Of a DNA stretch of 64,000 bases, positions 10,931 to 20,900 are shown one piece after another. The translations under genes and the position numbers were made by a program. This stretch comes from Phialemonium atrogriseum (Eukaryota > Ascomycota > Sordariomycetes > Cephalothecales > Cephalothecaceae), in contig NW_026848139.1 in assembly GCF_030411735.1 (NCBI RefSeq), forward strand, positions 372,001-436,000, read 5' to 3'. Numbering within the stretch: the first letter of the stretch is position 1; every line of letters starts with the position of its first letter. Under the pieces are notes generated by a model. That model saw only the letters and a list, made by a program, of their open reading frames with translations, was not told the DNA's origin and made no database searches.

Positions 10931-13277
10931 CTACTTCTTCTTTCCACCTTTGAGCGCGTCGGTCACAGAGCCGAGTCCTAGACCCTCCAAGACTCTGTTC
11001 AGACCCAGACTACCAAGCAGTCCATCCACGAGACCCCCTAGGCCAAGGCCATGCAACTATAGAAATGTGTTAGTCTCATGTCTTCATGTGCAATGCTGGA
11101 GGGCAAACTTACCAGTCTGCCGACGAGGCCGAGCACGCCGCTAAGAAGCAGGCCAACAGCCGCCAGAATCTGGAAGAGGGGCTCGTTGAGGAGACCCCAG
11201 AGCGGGTTGAGCTCCTTCTTGGCATGCGGCATGCCCTCGATGGCCTTCTTGGCGTCCTCAATGGTTTTCGTAACGGTACCAGTGAGCTCCTTGAGGACGT
11301 CCGCAAGATGGTACTCCTCAGGGGTTGCCTCACGGGCCGCCGTCTTGTGCTTGGCGTTGGCGACGATTCGTCCATCAGGATCCAGACCGCGAATGACGCC
11401 GTTGGCTTCGGTGAGGATCTTCCCTCCTTCCTCGATCAGGGGCTTGACGTCTTTGACGAGCTGTTCCTCATCAAGCTCCTCCTTTGGAGTCGCCTGAGCG
11501 CGCTGGATTTTCTGTAATAGGTGTTAGCACCTTCCGCGATGTAGCGAAGACGAGTGAGTCCTCATACCTCAGTGATCATGCTGCAGATTGGCTTAATCTT
11601 GTCGAGGCATTGCTCAATGCAGGCTGACATTTGCCCCGCGAGTTTCTTGTCTAAAGCAAGCTTCTCGCGCTCCTCCTTCTCCTCGGCTGTTTCCTCGGGC
11701 GGTGCTTCGTCGGGGATCTCCTCAAGGAGAGACACATGGCCGATTGTTGTGCCTTTGGCGTTTATAACATCGCCATCGTCATCGATCTCCTTTCCGGAGC
11801 AAATGCTCAGTTCGCCGGTGGTCAGCTTGCCGATAAGGTTACCGTCCTCATCAAAGACGTCACCTTCCTTGTTGACTCGTCGGCCAGACAGGGCGTTCTT
11901 CTTCTTCTCAACCTCCGGCTCCTCCCATCGCTCAGCCTTGCCGAGCACGTTCCCGTTCTTGTCGCAAATATCGCCGTCTTCATCGACCGTGCGGCCGTAG
12001 AGGACTTTGGGGTCTCCGCTAAGCAGCCGACCGACGACATCGCCACCAGGAGTCACGATCTTGCCGTCCTTGGTAACGGTGCATCCAGTGAGCTCCGCAA
12101 AGGGACCCTCTTTGGCTCCCTCGCGATCACCTTCTGGGACGACCTCGGCCTTTCCGATGGTGTCGCCCATCTCGTTAACGATGTTGCCCTTCTTGTCGCA
12201 CATACGGCCAACCATTGCCTTCGCATCGCCCTCAATGACACGGCCAAAGATGACACCGTTGCCGTCAACAACGTTTCCGGCCTTGTTGACACGCTTGCCA
12301 GCGAGGATGGACCGGTCGGCTTCGGGCTCGGGTTCGGGCTCCGGCTCGTCCTCAGAGCGCTCGGCCTTGCCAATAACGTTTCCGCCGCGGTCGAGGATGT
12401 CGCCATCGGGATCGACGCTCTTGCCCTGGAGGACCTTTTTGTCGCCTTCGACGACATAGCCGATGATCTGGCCGTCGGACACGACGTTGCCCTTGCCGTC
12501 GATTGTGTTGTCAGGGAAGGACTCGAAGGGCGCGGGCTCTTTCAGCAGGTCCTCCTTCTCGGAATCAGGGATGGGTTCGGCCTTGCCGATGATCTTGCCG
12601 TTCTCATTCCAGATGTCGCCGTTCTCGTCGGACCGTTTGCCGACCAGGTGGGCGAGAATGCCTTCCTTGATGCGGCCGACAAGCTTGTTGTCGTCGGCAC
12701 TGATCAGGTTGCCGCCTTTGTTGACCTTGGCATTCCTGAGGACGGAGTAGTCAATCTTCTCGCCTTCTTCTTCGGCTTCTCCGGCTTCGCCCTCCTCGGC
12801 CTCACCGCCTTCGCCTTCGCCCTCCTTGACCTCACCGGCTTTGGCCTCATCATCTTTAAGCTCAATACCACCCTCAGTGGGCGCGGCTTCTCCGGCTTCC
12901 TCTCCTGCTTCCTCTCCCGCTTCTCCGGCTTCCTCTCCTGCTTCCTCTCCCGCTTCTCCGGCTTCGGCTCCTGCTTCTCCGGCTTCCTTGGTCTTCTGGG
13001 CCGTGGCAGCTTTGGCTTCCTCGCTGCTTTCGTCCTCTGTCGGCTGAGGCTCCAATTCATCCAAGTCCTCAGTGGACTCTGCTGCGTCCTCGCCTTCTTG
13101 TTTCTTCTGGTGGGTGTAGTTGCCCGTCTGAGCCTCATCATCGAATGGGTTCTCCTGTTGTTTATCTTTGGCGATGGCACCTGCGGACCGTGGCGCGGCC
13201 TGGGAACCGCCCTCAACGCTCTCTGGGGCAGCAGCCCAGGAACCTGGAGACGAAGTCTCCTGAGCGACGTCGGCCAT
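10931..13277 (-). CDS. DUF3659-repeat (LEA-like) acidic protein with hydrophobic C-terminus
   Basis: Three exons (11568-13277, 11113-11511, 10931-11056), all phase 0, give 744 residues. Residues 1-170 are acidic and disordered, with an EAGEEAGEEAGE-type repeat encoded by a 33-bp DNA repeat. Residues about 175-515 hold five tandem units of roughly 60 residues; each contains two half-repeats of the form GxxVNKxGNVxDxxGxxIGxxxEGD, which is the DUF3659 repeat found in fungal proteins annotated as LEA domain proteins. A charged Glu/Lys segment and a helical region with paired Cys (CIEQCLDKIKPIC) follow. The final 75 residues are hydrophobic and glycine-rich (LFQILAAVGLLLSGVLGL, then LHGLGLGGLVDGLLGSLGL). 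The biochemical role is unknown. The repeats and acidity suggest a structural or protective protein, and the tail suggests membrane association. A second DUF3659 gene lies directly upstream on the same strand. Confidence 0.88.
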
Positions 13278-14331
13278 GTTGAATCTGAATCTGGGATGAA
13301 GAGTAAAGGCTTAAAATTGATCTTTCAAGGGAAGTATGAATGTAGTAGGGGTAGCAGTGTGTTTCTTGTGGGCTCTAGTAGATCCCAAGGATTGTTCTGG
13401 AGTTGTATTGAACTAAGCCGTGTTGATCAAGCCGGTAGGATCGCGGCTTATATGCTCCCAACAGAGCCAGCCAGACCTTCGTCAAGGCTCCATCTGCACG
13501 TCATATTTGGGATTGGGTCCTACGTCACGTCTAAAGGGCAACAACATGGATCATCCGCCTTCGTCGAATAGAAACCCCATCAGCTATGACCCGCGTCGAT
13601 GACAAGAGGCGGGTCGGAGGGAGTGACTTCATCGTTGTCTACCCGGGGCGCTGCAGCGATGCCTCGAAATCTCGGAGCATTGCCAATAGGCATGCCATTG
13701 GGTGAGAGCTCCCAGCGGTAACCCTGTGCAATTCGCGTGGGAGACGAACTAACAGGTTAGAGAAGGGGGGTGTGGCTTAGTAGGTTGATTCATCATGTGG
13801 CGAATACCTTACCATGTACTCGTTGTTCTATCCACACCCTCATATGGAGGCCGAGAGTTGTGCAGGTGTGCCACCCCTTTTCCTTGACATTTTTCAACAG
13901 CGGCTGATTCTAGCAGCCTGCACCCTTGATCCTGTCTTCTGAACTTTTATATATTTACGTCATATCGTCCTACCGTACACTCTCCCATAGGCCGTGATTC
14001 TCCTTGCGTACAAGTAATTCACAAAATCCTGTTTGGCCGAGATTCACAGGGGACACCCTGAGCAGCAAATGCTCATACACACCACACCTGGTATTACAGC
14101 CCAGTGATCGAGATTGCTCTCCCAAATCGGCTAACGAGTCGATCGCCGCTAAGGGAGCCAGCCAAGGTCATTGCGGAAGGAGGGAATGGGCCAAGTTGGT
14201 CAGAATCCATGACTGTATCCCTGAAAGACTTGTGACTCCTGTTGCGATCTAGCTAACGAACCCTCCAGCATTTATCCATCAATAACCTCCGGGACACGCC
14301 AACTTGTCACGCCATAACGCCGAACAGACAA
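13278..14331. other. Intergenic between the two DUF3659 genes
   Basis: This is a roughly 1.05-kb presumed promoter of the 10.9-13.3 kb gene. No coding region or repeat is recognised. Confidence 0.5.
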
Positions 14332-15372
14332 CTATGAAAACTGGACCTTCGGCTGGACCGGCGAACCGTTGAAGACGGTAGGTATCCGGATTGTGAGCTG
14401 GATCCCCTCTGTGGTCGACTTGACGTCCAAGAATATATCCGACGGGCTCTCGTTCTCCTTCCTCCAGCTTTGGGCATTCTGTCTCTTTTCTGACCGAGGT
14501 TGTTCACTCTGTTCCCCTTCTGGTTCTGGCTGCGGTGTGGCCGTCGGCGACGGCTTGGCTGGCTCTTCACGAGGGGTTGAGGTCTCCTCCGCAGGCTCAG
14601 GCTCAGGTCCAGGCCCAGGCGCACCTCCATCCCCTTCCCGCTGTTTCTCCTCGCGCTCCTTTCGATGCATCGGGTTGTTGTTGTCGCGGAACTTCCCAAC
14701 CACATTCCCGTCCGTGTCGAGGATGTTTCCCTTGTGGTCGACAATCAGGGGTAAGGTGCTCTGCCGCATGATCTCCATCAGGCTCCTGGCGGTCGGGAAT
14801 CGAGCCAGCCACGGAGGAGGCTGCGCGCTACCGCTGCCACCACCGGCGTCACTACCACCCTCGCTGGCCGTCTTATCGAAGCCCAAGTCCTCTACATAGC
14901 CCAGCAGCTCGCCGCCGTCGCCGAGGATGTCGCCCTGCCGGTTCGAGACGGTCTTGCCGACGATGGACGGCAGGTCGCCGCCGGCCCGCGCGAAGACGCG
15001 GCCGGTCTCGTCGTCTACGATGTCGCCGTACTCGTCGACCCGCTTGCCGACGAGGAAGGCGCCGACGAAGTCGGGGAGCTGGGGCCGCGACGAGGGCGAT
15101 ATGCCGATGCCGATGTCGATGCCGGGCGACACGGGCGGGATGGCGCCTATCCTCGGGATGGGCGCGACGTAGGCGGGACTCGCGGGGCTAGTTCGTTTCC
15201 TCTCTGGCGGCGGCGGCGGCGGTTGTTGTTGCTGCTTCTGCTTCTGCTGCGCATCGCTGCTGGATCGCGGGGTTGCTTCCGTCTCGCTGTCCGCGCTCTG
15301 GATCTCTACTAGCTCATCTTCGGACAGAGTGGCCCCATAGTGATAGTCTCTGCTGCCTGTCGTGGATGTCAT
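14332..15372 (-). CDS. Second DUF3659-domain protein, disordered
   Basis: This is a single-exon model of 346 residues. The N-terminus is Gln/Pro-rich (QKQKQQQQPPPPPPERK). DUF3659 half-repeats are seen at about 100-160 (FLVGKRVDEYGDIVDDETG, then IVGKTVSNRQGDILGDGGE) and about 190-230 (LIVDHKGNILDTDGNVVGKF). A Pro/Glu/Ser-rich stretch and a short ordered C-terminus with IFLDVKSTTEGIQLTIRIP follow. The alternating hydrophobic pattern of that tail resembles a beta-strand pair. The protein is related by repeat type to the larger neighbour downstream on the same strand, so the two probably arose by duplication followed by divergence. No catalytic residues are visible; the function is unknown. The start was taken at the first ATG of the open frame, and the stop is supported by the end of the conserved tail. 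Confidence 0.8.
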   Translation of the reverse strand: MTSTTGSRDYHYGATLSEDELVEIQSADSETEATPRSSSDAQQKQKQQQQPPPPPPERKRTSPASPAYVAPIPRIGAIPPVSPGIDIGIGISPSSRPQLPDFVGAFLVGKRVDEYGDIVDDETGRVFARAGGDLPSIVGKTVSNRQGDILGDGGELLGYVEDLGFDKTASEGGSDAGGGSGSAQPPPWLARFPTARSLMEIMRQSTLPLIVDHKGNILDTDGNVVGKFRDNNNPMHRKEREEKQREGDGGAPGPGPEPEPAEETSTPREEPAKPSPTATPQPEPEGEQSEQPRSEKRQNAQSWRKENESPSDIFLDVKSTTEGIQLTIRIPTVFNGSPVQPKVQFS

Positions 15373-17322
15373 GGTAGGTCGTGATTGTAGATTGTGGTAC
15401 TTGTTTTGAGGAGCCTTTTTTTCTTTCTCTTTCTACCCCGTAGAAAAAGCCTAGCCGCGCAGTTTTCTTCCACTCAGCAGAAAAAATGTAGGTAGCTATT
15501 CCAATCAGAGTCAAACTAGAGCAGTTTCGCAATGCACTTCTGGGATGCTGCTCAAAAAGATAATTCACGGCGCGCGATGTAGAGTTCGAAGCGTGGACGG
15601 CTGGCAGCACGAAGTACGAGGCAAGATGATGTCACTTGGGTTTTTGTGAGGCAACATGGGGCTTAGGCTCGGTGCCGTCAAGTGGGATGCTTCTGTGAAA
15701 CACACACGGCAGGCGGGAAAAAGCAAAAAGATCGAGACCTCCTCAGCCGTGCGGGTGGAGGTTGCGCGTCCCCGTGGAGTGCATTACATCACCGAGGAAG
15801 GAAAGGTCCTGAAGATCCTGACATATTCCTGGTTTCTTGCGCAACCCAAAGCAAACGGGGAGCTGGGGGGGTGGTGTGGCCGGACATTTTGTATAGGCTA
15901 GATCTAACGCCTCTTCATCTTACAGTGCAATTACCTACCTACTCACTGCCTGCCGTGTTTATAGCATGGAACCTGCTTGTTCATAAAGACCTGGAGCGCC
16001 ATGAATCTAAGGAACCTTGGAACGCTCGTGGTTCCCCAAAGTTTAGCCAGGATAACGTGGCTTGTTAATGGTTCTCGTGGCGAAACCGGCATCTTTGGAA
16101 ACAGGCCATGGCATAGATTGCACCGGCCAGTCTCGACTTTCGAGTCATGAGCCCCCTAGCTCTATCGCAGGTCTAGGGCAGGCTAAGTGTGGTATTGCGT
16201 ATTGCCCGTCGCGATCCTCCAACGGCTTAACGTCTAGTGTGTATTCGGCCGGCTCCATTTTGCAGCCGGGAGAAAAACAGAATCAATCCTCTCTATCTGT
16301 ACGGATGGACGTTGTTCTGTACTAGACGCGGGAGAGGAGATCTCTTGCCTGCCGCGGTTTAGCGCAGACGGGGGAGTGTGGTGGGCAGCTGCCTTGGAAA
16401 TAGCGCTAAAAATATAACGGTGACGTCGCTATGCATCTTGGCCGTTGGGAGGGGCGGGTGACCTCGACAAAGTATGTACCTGTACGGATTACACGTGTAG
16501 CAAACTCCACATTCAAAAGGCCCTTTTGTTTTTTTATCCCTTATTTTTGTAAATTAACTTTGACAACAGATTGGACGAGTCGTGTCTCTCGTGTCAGGCG
16601 TGCTGCTAGCCTCAGCCATATCACTTTCATCCAGTCTTGTAGGGATCTTGACTAGGTACATGTTAGTTTCCACATGCTTGTGGGGTCCCGCCTCCTGGAT
16701 AAAGTGTGGCGTCACTAAGATTAGGTATACTAGCCTGGTGGGCCCCACTGCTAGGAGTAATTGGACGAACCCGACCGACTGGTCGAACCATTGATGGAAT
16801 GAAACTGTAAAGAGCCTCTTCATTGGCTACTAGATTGAACATCATCCATCCCGCTCCGCTGCTGATCAACAAATCCGGGAGTCAAGTACGTGGATGGCGG
16901 CGCACTAATCGGGGGGTCGGGGGCGTCGGAAAACGGGGGTGTGTAGAAGTTTCGTGCGAGTTAACCTCTTTCTATTATTGTGGTAGGCGAAAGGCCAGTA
17001 ATGGAGAGAACAACAAATCCACTTTGTGTAAGTTCGCAAACCCAAAAAAAAAAACAAATCCCGGCCTCGCCCTTGTTGTCGTTCGTTCCATCCGAGTCCA
17101 AACAGCAAAATCCAACTCCGCTTTCTTCCGTCAGTTCCTAAGGAAATTAGCCTCATGTACTGTACACAAGCAACTCTCGTTTGTTGCGATTTGAGACTAA
17201 TAAGTTGACGCACACGTTGAAGCCGCCCCTTCTCCCTAGTCATGGTTGTGATGAAACTCAGGTTTCTCTACATTTGACCATTTTAGCCCAAACAATAATC
17301 GCGACGGAGTGTATCGTCCGAA
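15373..17322. other. Intergenic, about 1.95 kb
   Basis: No open frame here shows a domain or a convincing splice structure. It should include the promoter of the 14.3-15.4 kb gene and the 3' region of the 17.3 kb gene. No RNA gene or transposon is recognised. Confidence 0.5.
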
Positions 17323-17811
17323 CTAAATGCTGAAAGGCAAAAAAAGCCGTCTCAGAACAAAGAGATCGGGGGTAGAGTGGAGGAGGGAACTATAAGTAAA
17401 GGCATTAAGTGAAAAAAGTTTTACTAACAAGAGGGCAAGTTCAAGATCACCATGGATCTTCGCCTTGAGTGTTATCTCAATATCGAGGTTGAGGTCCAGG
17501 CGGAGCCTCAGTGTATCGCTCTTCCCGCCGGCCTTTTCTTGTGGTTGTTGTTGTTGTTGCACGGCACCCCCGGCAACGTTGCCGAGGGCATTTGTCGCCG
17601 TATTGGTGAGTCCGCCGGCCGTGTTCTGCACATTGTCGAGGGCGAGGTTGTCTAGTGGCCCGCCGGCCTTCCTCTGCTGGCGCTGACCGCGCCGTCTCCG
17701 GGGCGGCTCGTAATCTGAGGACTCCTCGCCATCAGATTCGTAGACCTGCGTCTGCTTGGGGGCGCGCGAGGGCTTCGGCTTCTTCTCGTCAGTGCTGCTA
17801 TTTGATGCCAT
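17323..17811 (-). CDS. Small disordered protein with conserved amphipathic C-terminal tail
   Basis: The protein begins MASNSSTDEKKPKPSRAPKQ. It has a Lys/Arg/Asp/Ser-rich disordered head with an RRRRGQRQQRK basic patch, an Ala/Asn/Gly middle part, a poly-Gln stretch, and a tail with LRLRLDLNLDIEITLKAKI then HGDLELALL. Read unspliced it is 162 residues. A donor GTTAGT right after the tail and an acceptor TTTCAG would remove a 99-nt intron (17330-17428) and still use the same TAG, giving 129 residues ending ...ELALFI. The paralogue at 19.8-20.9 kb has a GTAGGT donor at the same codon and phase, so the spliced form is favoured. The tail matches that paralogue at 22 of 28 positions. Strict alternation of hydrophobic and polar residues suggests beta strands or a lipid- or partner-binding surface. 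Function is unknown. Confidence 0.75.
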   Translation of the reverse strand: MASNSSTDEKKPKPSRAPKQTQVYESDGEESSDYEPPRRRRGQRQQRKAGGPLDNLALDNVQNTAGGLTNTATNALGNVAGGAVQQQQQPQEKAGGKSDTLRLRLDLNLDIEITLKAKIHGDLELALLLVKLFSLNAFTYSSLLHSTPDLFVLRRLFLPFSI

Positions 17812-18333
17812 GATGGACGTGGTGGTTGGTTGTCAGGGACTTGTGTGACTTGTCCGATGAGGAAGAGGAAGTGGAAGGGGGCAAGAAAGATGCAGCTCTT
17901 GGTTTATATAATCAGGGTGTTGACAAAATGCACGAAGGGTCTCTGAAGAATTATGAATGGGGAATAATCCTAGAGAAATCCGTTCCAGGAGGCGTCCGAG
18001 ACGACTAATAAAGCCGACGTCTCGGTGGCTGCAGTGCCCAAAACAGGATTCAACGCGATTCGAGTACCACGATGAAGTCATATGCCGTCACGGCGGATGA
18101 AATTTGAGTACCCTATAGGATTTCAAGTACTCATGATGCTCTACCGATTAGGTAGTAAAGACGTACCAGGCTTGCCAGGATGCGATAGGAGGGGGACCAG
18201 GTCGGTGATCTGGTACTGTACATATACAAGATATACCATAGTAATTTTTAGGCTGTATTATGCATATCATTCCCCCACAGCCCACACCCAACGCCCACAT
18301 CCAACGCCTATGACTTAAGACCCCTGTCCAACA
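17812..18333. other. Intergenic, about 520 bases
   Basis: This lies between the start of the tail protein and the stop of the next minus-strand gene. No feature is recognised. Confidence 0.5.
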
Positions 18334-19049
18334 CTATCGATCTTTCTTCCCGCCCTTGACATAGCTACTGTCCATGCCAAACACCAAGTTGCGGTGCAGT
18401 CTGGCCGCGATCCACCTCGGCGGCGTGTTACTTTCACGCCCCCCCTCCTCCCCTTCCCTGCCCGTCATCTCGCCCCTGCGGACTCGCCCATCTGGATCGT
18501 AGAAGAGCGCCCACCTCTCGTTCGCCTGCTCAACAGCCACAAAGCTCCCATCGTCACCCTCCAGAGCCAACCATTGCTCATCATCGCTCCAACCCCATGG
18601 CCCGATGACGTGCCCCCCCAGCGTTTCCTGCCTCCCACCGTGTCGCAACATGTGGGTGTCCTTGTCGACAAAAATCCAGTTCAGCATTGGGGGATCGTCT
18701 GCGATTGTGCTGACCAACCCCAGCTGCTGGGCCTCGGACGGGTAAGTGAAGTAATACCCCGTAAACTTGTGCGCATCTATGGGCGCCTCCGGATGATCAA
18801 TCCATATCTGCCACAATGTCAGTCCGTCCCCGTGTCGCCATCTCTTTGCAGATGAGGCGCACTTACTCTTCCAGCTCCGAGGACGCACCAGCATTCCTCA
18901 AAACTTTCGCCGTCTAATGAAACTGTCGTCTTTAGGTTGAACTTTGCTTTCTCCTTCTGTGCCTTGTCCGCCTTCTTCTGCGCGCTGAGGGCCTCGCACA
19001 CGCCGATTGTGGTTGGGATCCCCGCGACTACCAAGAGGCCTATGACCAT
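18334..19049 (-). CDS. Conserved fungal hypothetical protein with N-terminal membrane segment
   Basis: Two exons (18867-19049, 18334-18807) give 218 residues. The intron has a GTAAGT donor and a CTGAC...GCAG acceptor, and phase-0 joining gives VLGAGR then IWIDHPEAPIDAHKF. Residues 1-20 (MVIGLLVVAGIPTTIGVCEA) form one hydrophobic helix, followed by a lysine/alanine helix (SAQKKADKAQKEKAKF). The rest is a soluble domain with conserved-looking blocks: GYYFTYPSEAQQLGLVSTI, DDPPMLNWIFVDKDT, IGPWGWSDDEQWLALEGDD and ALFYDPDGRV. I recognise this as a widespread ascomycete family of unknown function, usually about 200-240 residues. The single N-terminal anchor suggests a membrane-attached protein. It sits between the two genes that share the amphipathic tail and is divergent from the 19.8 kb gene. 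Confidence 0.8.
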
Positions 19050-19753
19050 AGTTTCGTTGCTCGTCCGAATTGCAGGCCAAGTCGAGTTGTTCCGGCAGCG
19101 AAGAGTGGCTGTGAGTATAGAAGTTGTTTCTCCTCTTTCCTCCCGAGTCTTCCATCTTTCTCCGTCATATACCCCGGGCCCCCTCCTCCACATTTTACCC
19201 TGTTATTTTGAGTAGCACCACCGGGAGGGATACACACACGCCTCCGATCCTCCGCTCTACAGTATACACTATACATACCCTTTAGTTACATCGATGTCAT
19301 CCGTATGCACCCTGGCCAACAAGGGTCAGGGTAGAGTCTAGGCCCCTCCATGCCTGGTCCCTGATCGGCTTCTGAAGTGAGTGGTGGTACTCACTGGTAT
19401 CCCGTGTCCTGGATCGACGTCATCGTCCTCCCGGCCTTCCACTCCAATCTACCCAAGTCCGAAAACCTGATGCAGTCCTCCCCAACCATGACGCGAGTGA
19501 CGCAAGATGTGAGATCTCCCGGCTAGCCCTGGTTGGACCAAGAAAACATGATTCACTCACGTATGATGCGGAAGGGCCCTTGGACCCTTAGCAAATCTCT
19601 TGAAGTAATATTTGCGCGAGCTCCTTTTAAACATCATCTTCCGTAGTCCCAAGGCACCTTGTCCACACCATCACCTAACCCCCATTGTATGTACATTGAT
19701 CAATCAGTCCTCACTACTTTTATCCCCTAGAGACAAGAGACAGCACATAAAAC
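19050..19753. other. Divergent promoter region
   Basis: About 700 bases separate the 18.3-19.0 kb minus-strand gene and the 19.75 kb plus-strand gene. No gene or strong repeat is seen. Confidence 0.5.
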
Positions 19754-20900
19754 ATGTCATCGGTAAGTGCTCTGCCACAGTCACTGATGAGTTGGTCAAG
19801 GCCTAACCCGTCTGTAGACACCAAGCCAAAACGATCAAACCCAGAGGCAAGAAAGGGATAAGGAAGAGGATATTCCCGAGCAGGAAGCCGCCCCAGCGCA
19901 ACAGCAAGAGCAAGAGGACGCTCCTGCCCAACAAGAGGAGCATGAAGCCGAGCAAGCGCCCGCTGAAGACCAACATGACGACAACATAGTGAACGAGCAA
20001 GAGGCAGACCAGGACCAAGGAGAAGTTGCCGACCAGGCCGAAGAAGAGGTGCCGGACGAGCAAGACGGCGAAGACTATGAGGAAGACCAAGAAGCCGAAA
20101 ACAATGAAGTCCTGAACGACGACTATCAGGACGACGGCCAGGGAGAGGAGGAGCAGTACGATGAAGAAGAACAAGAGGAGCCCGAGCAGGAGCAGGAGCC
20201 CGAGCAGGAGCAGGAGCCCGAGCAGGAGCAGGAGCCCGAGCAGGAGCAGGAGCCCGAGCCCGAGCCCGAGCCTCAGCGGAAGCCCAAGGCGCGGTCCAAG
20301 GCCGGCAAGAAGGCCCCTCGCGCCGCGCCACCCGCCGAGGAGCAGTACGATGAAGAAGAAGAGGAAGACGAGCTCGAGCCTGAGCCCGAGCGGAAGCCCA
20401 AGGCGCGGTCCAAGGCCGGCAAGAAGGCCCCTCGCGCCGCGCCACCCGCCGAGGAGCAGTACGACGAAGAAGAAGAAGAGGAAGACGAGCCCGAGCCCGA
20501 GCTTGAGCCCGAGCCTGAGCGGAAGCCCAAGCGCCGGACCAAGAAGGCCTCTCGCGTCGAGCAAGACGAGGACGACAGCACCGTGACGTCCTCCTCGGGA
20601 CCCCCCACGCCACGCGACGCCCGGCAGCCGACGTGGATGCGGGGCGAGCAAGAGAGCGACACGAAGGGCAACCGCCAAGTCGGACACCCGAAGAGGAAGA
20701 CCCAGACGCGCCGCGACCGCGACCTCGCCCAGTACCGCCAGGAGCAGATGATGATGCAGCAGCAGCAGCAGCAGCAGGTGCAGCCGCAGGCCGACGCCGG
20801 CGGCAAGAACCCGCTCAAGCTGCGGCTGGAACTTAACTTGGAGATCGAGATCGAGCTCAAGGCCCATATCCATGGCGACTTGACCCTTGCCTTGCTGTAG
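19754..20900 (+). CDS. Glu/Pro/Gln-rich disordered protein with conserved amphipathic C-terminal tail
   Basis: Two exons (19754-19762, 19818-20900) give 363 residues. The first exon encodes only Met-Ser-Ser; a GTAAGT donor and a TCTGTAG acceptor join it to TPSQNDQTQRQERD. Most of the protein is extremely acidic and repetitive: four PEQEQE units (18-bp DNA repeat), then a 114-bp duplicated block containing RSKAGKKAPRAAPPAEEQYD. A basic segment, a poly-Gln run and the tail LKLRLELNLEIEIELKAHI then HGDLTLALL follow. The same tail ends the 17.3 kb gene. A GTAGGT sequence overlaps the stop codon and could act as a donor, which would replace the last codon with a short alternative end; the unspliced stop is given here. 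No enzymatic motif is present; function is unknown. Confidence 0.78.
20181..20252 (+). repeat. 18-bp coding minisatellite, 4 copies (Pro-Glu-Gln-Glu-Gln-Glu)
   Basis: The unit CCCGAGCAGGAGCAGGAG is repeated four times in perfect tandem, in frame within the 19.75 kb gene, and passes into CCCGAG dimers. Confidence 0.92.
20277..20464 (+). repeat. 114-bp tandem duplication within the coding sequence
   Basis: The block beginning at 20277 recurs at 20391. The first 74 bases of the two copies are identical, including third codon positions; the acidic remainder has drifted in length. This indicates a recent in-frame duplication. Confidence 0.88.

Noticed and set aside
11736..13571. 611-codon plus-strand frame opposite the large DUF3659 gene
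   Set aside because: It is a shadow of a repetitive, biased coding sequence; the minus strand has tandem DUF3659 repeats and three matching exons.
19803..20873. Long Leu-rich minus-strand frames opposite the Glu-rich gene
   Set aside because: Reverse complement of GAG-rich codons gives CTC-rich Leu runs; membrane-like look is an artefact.
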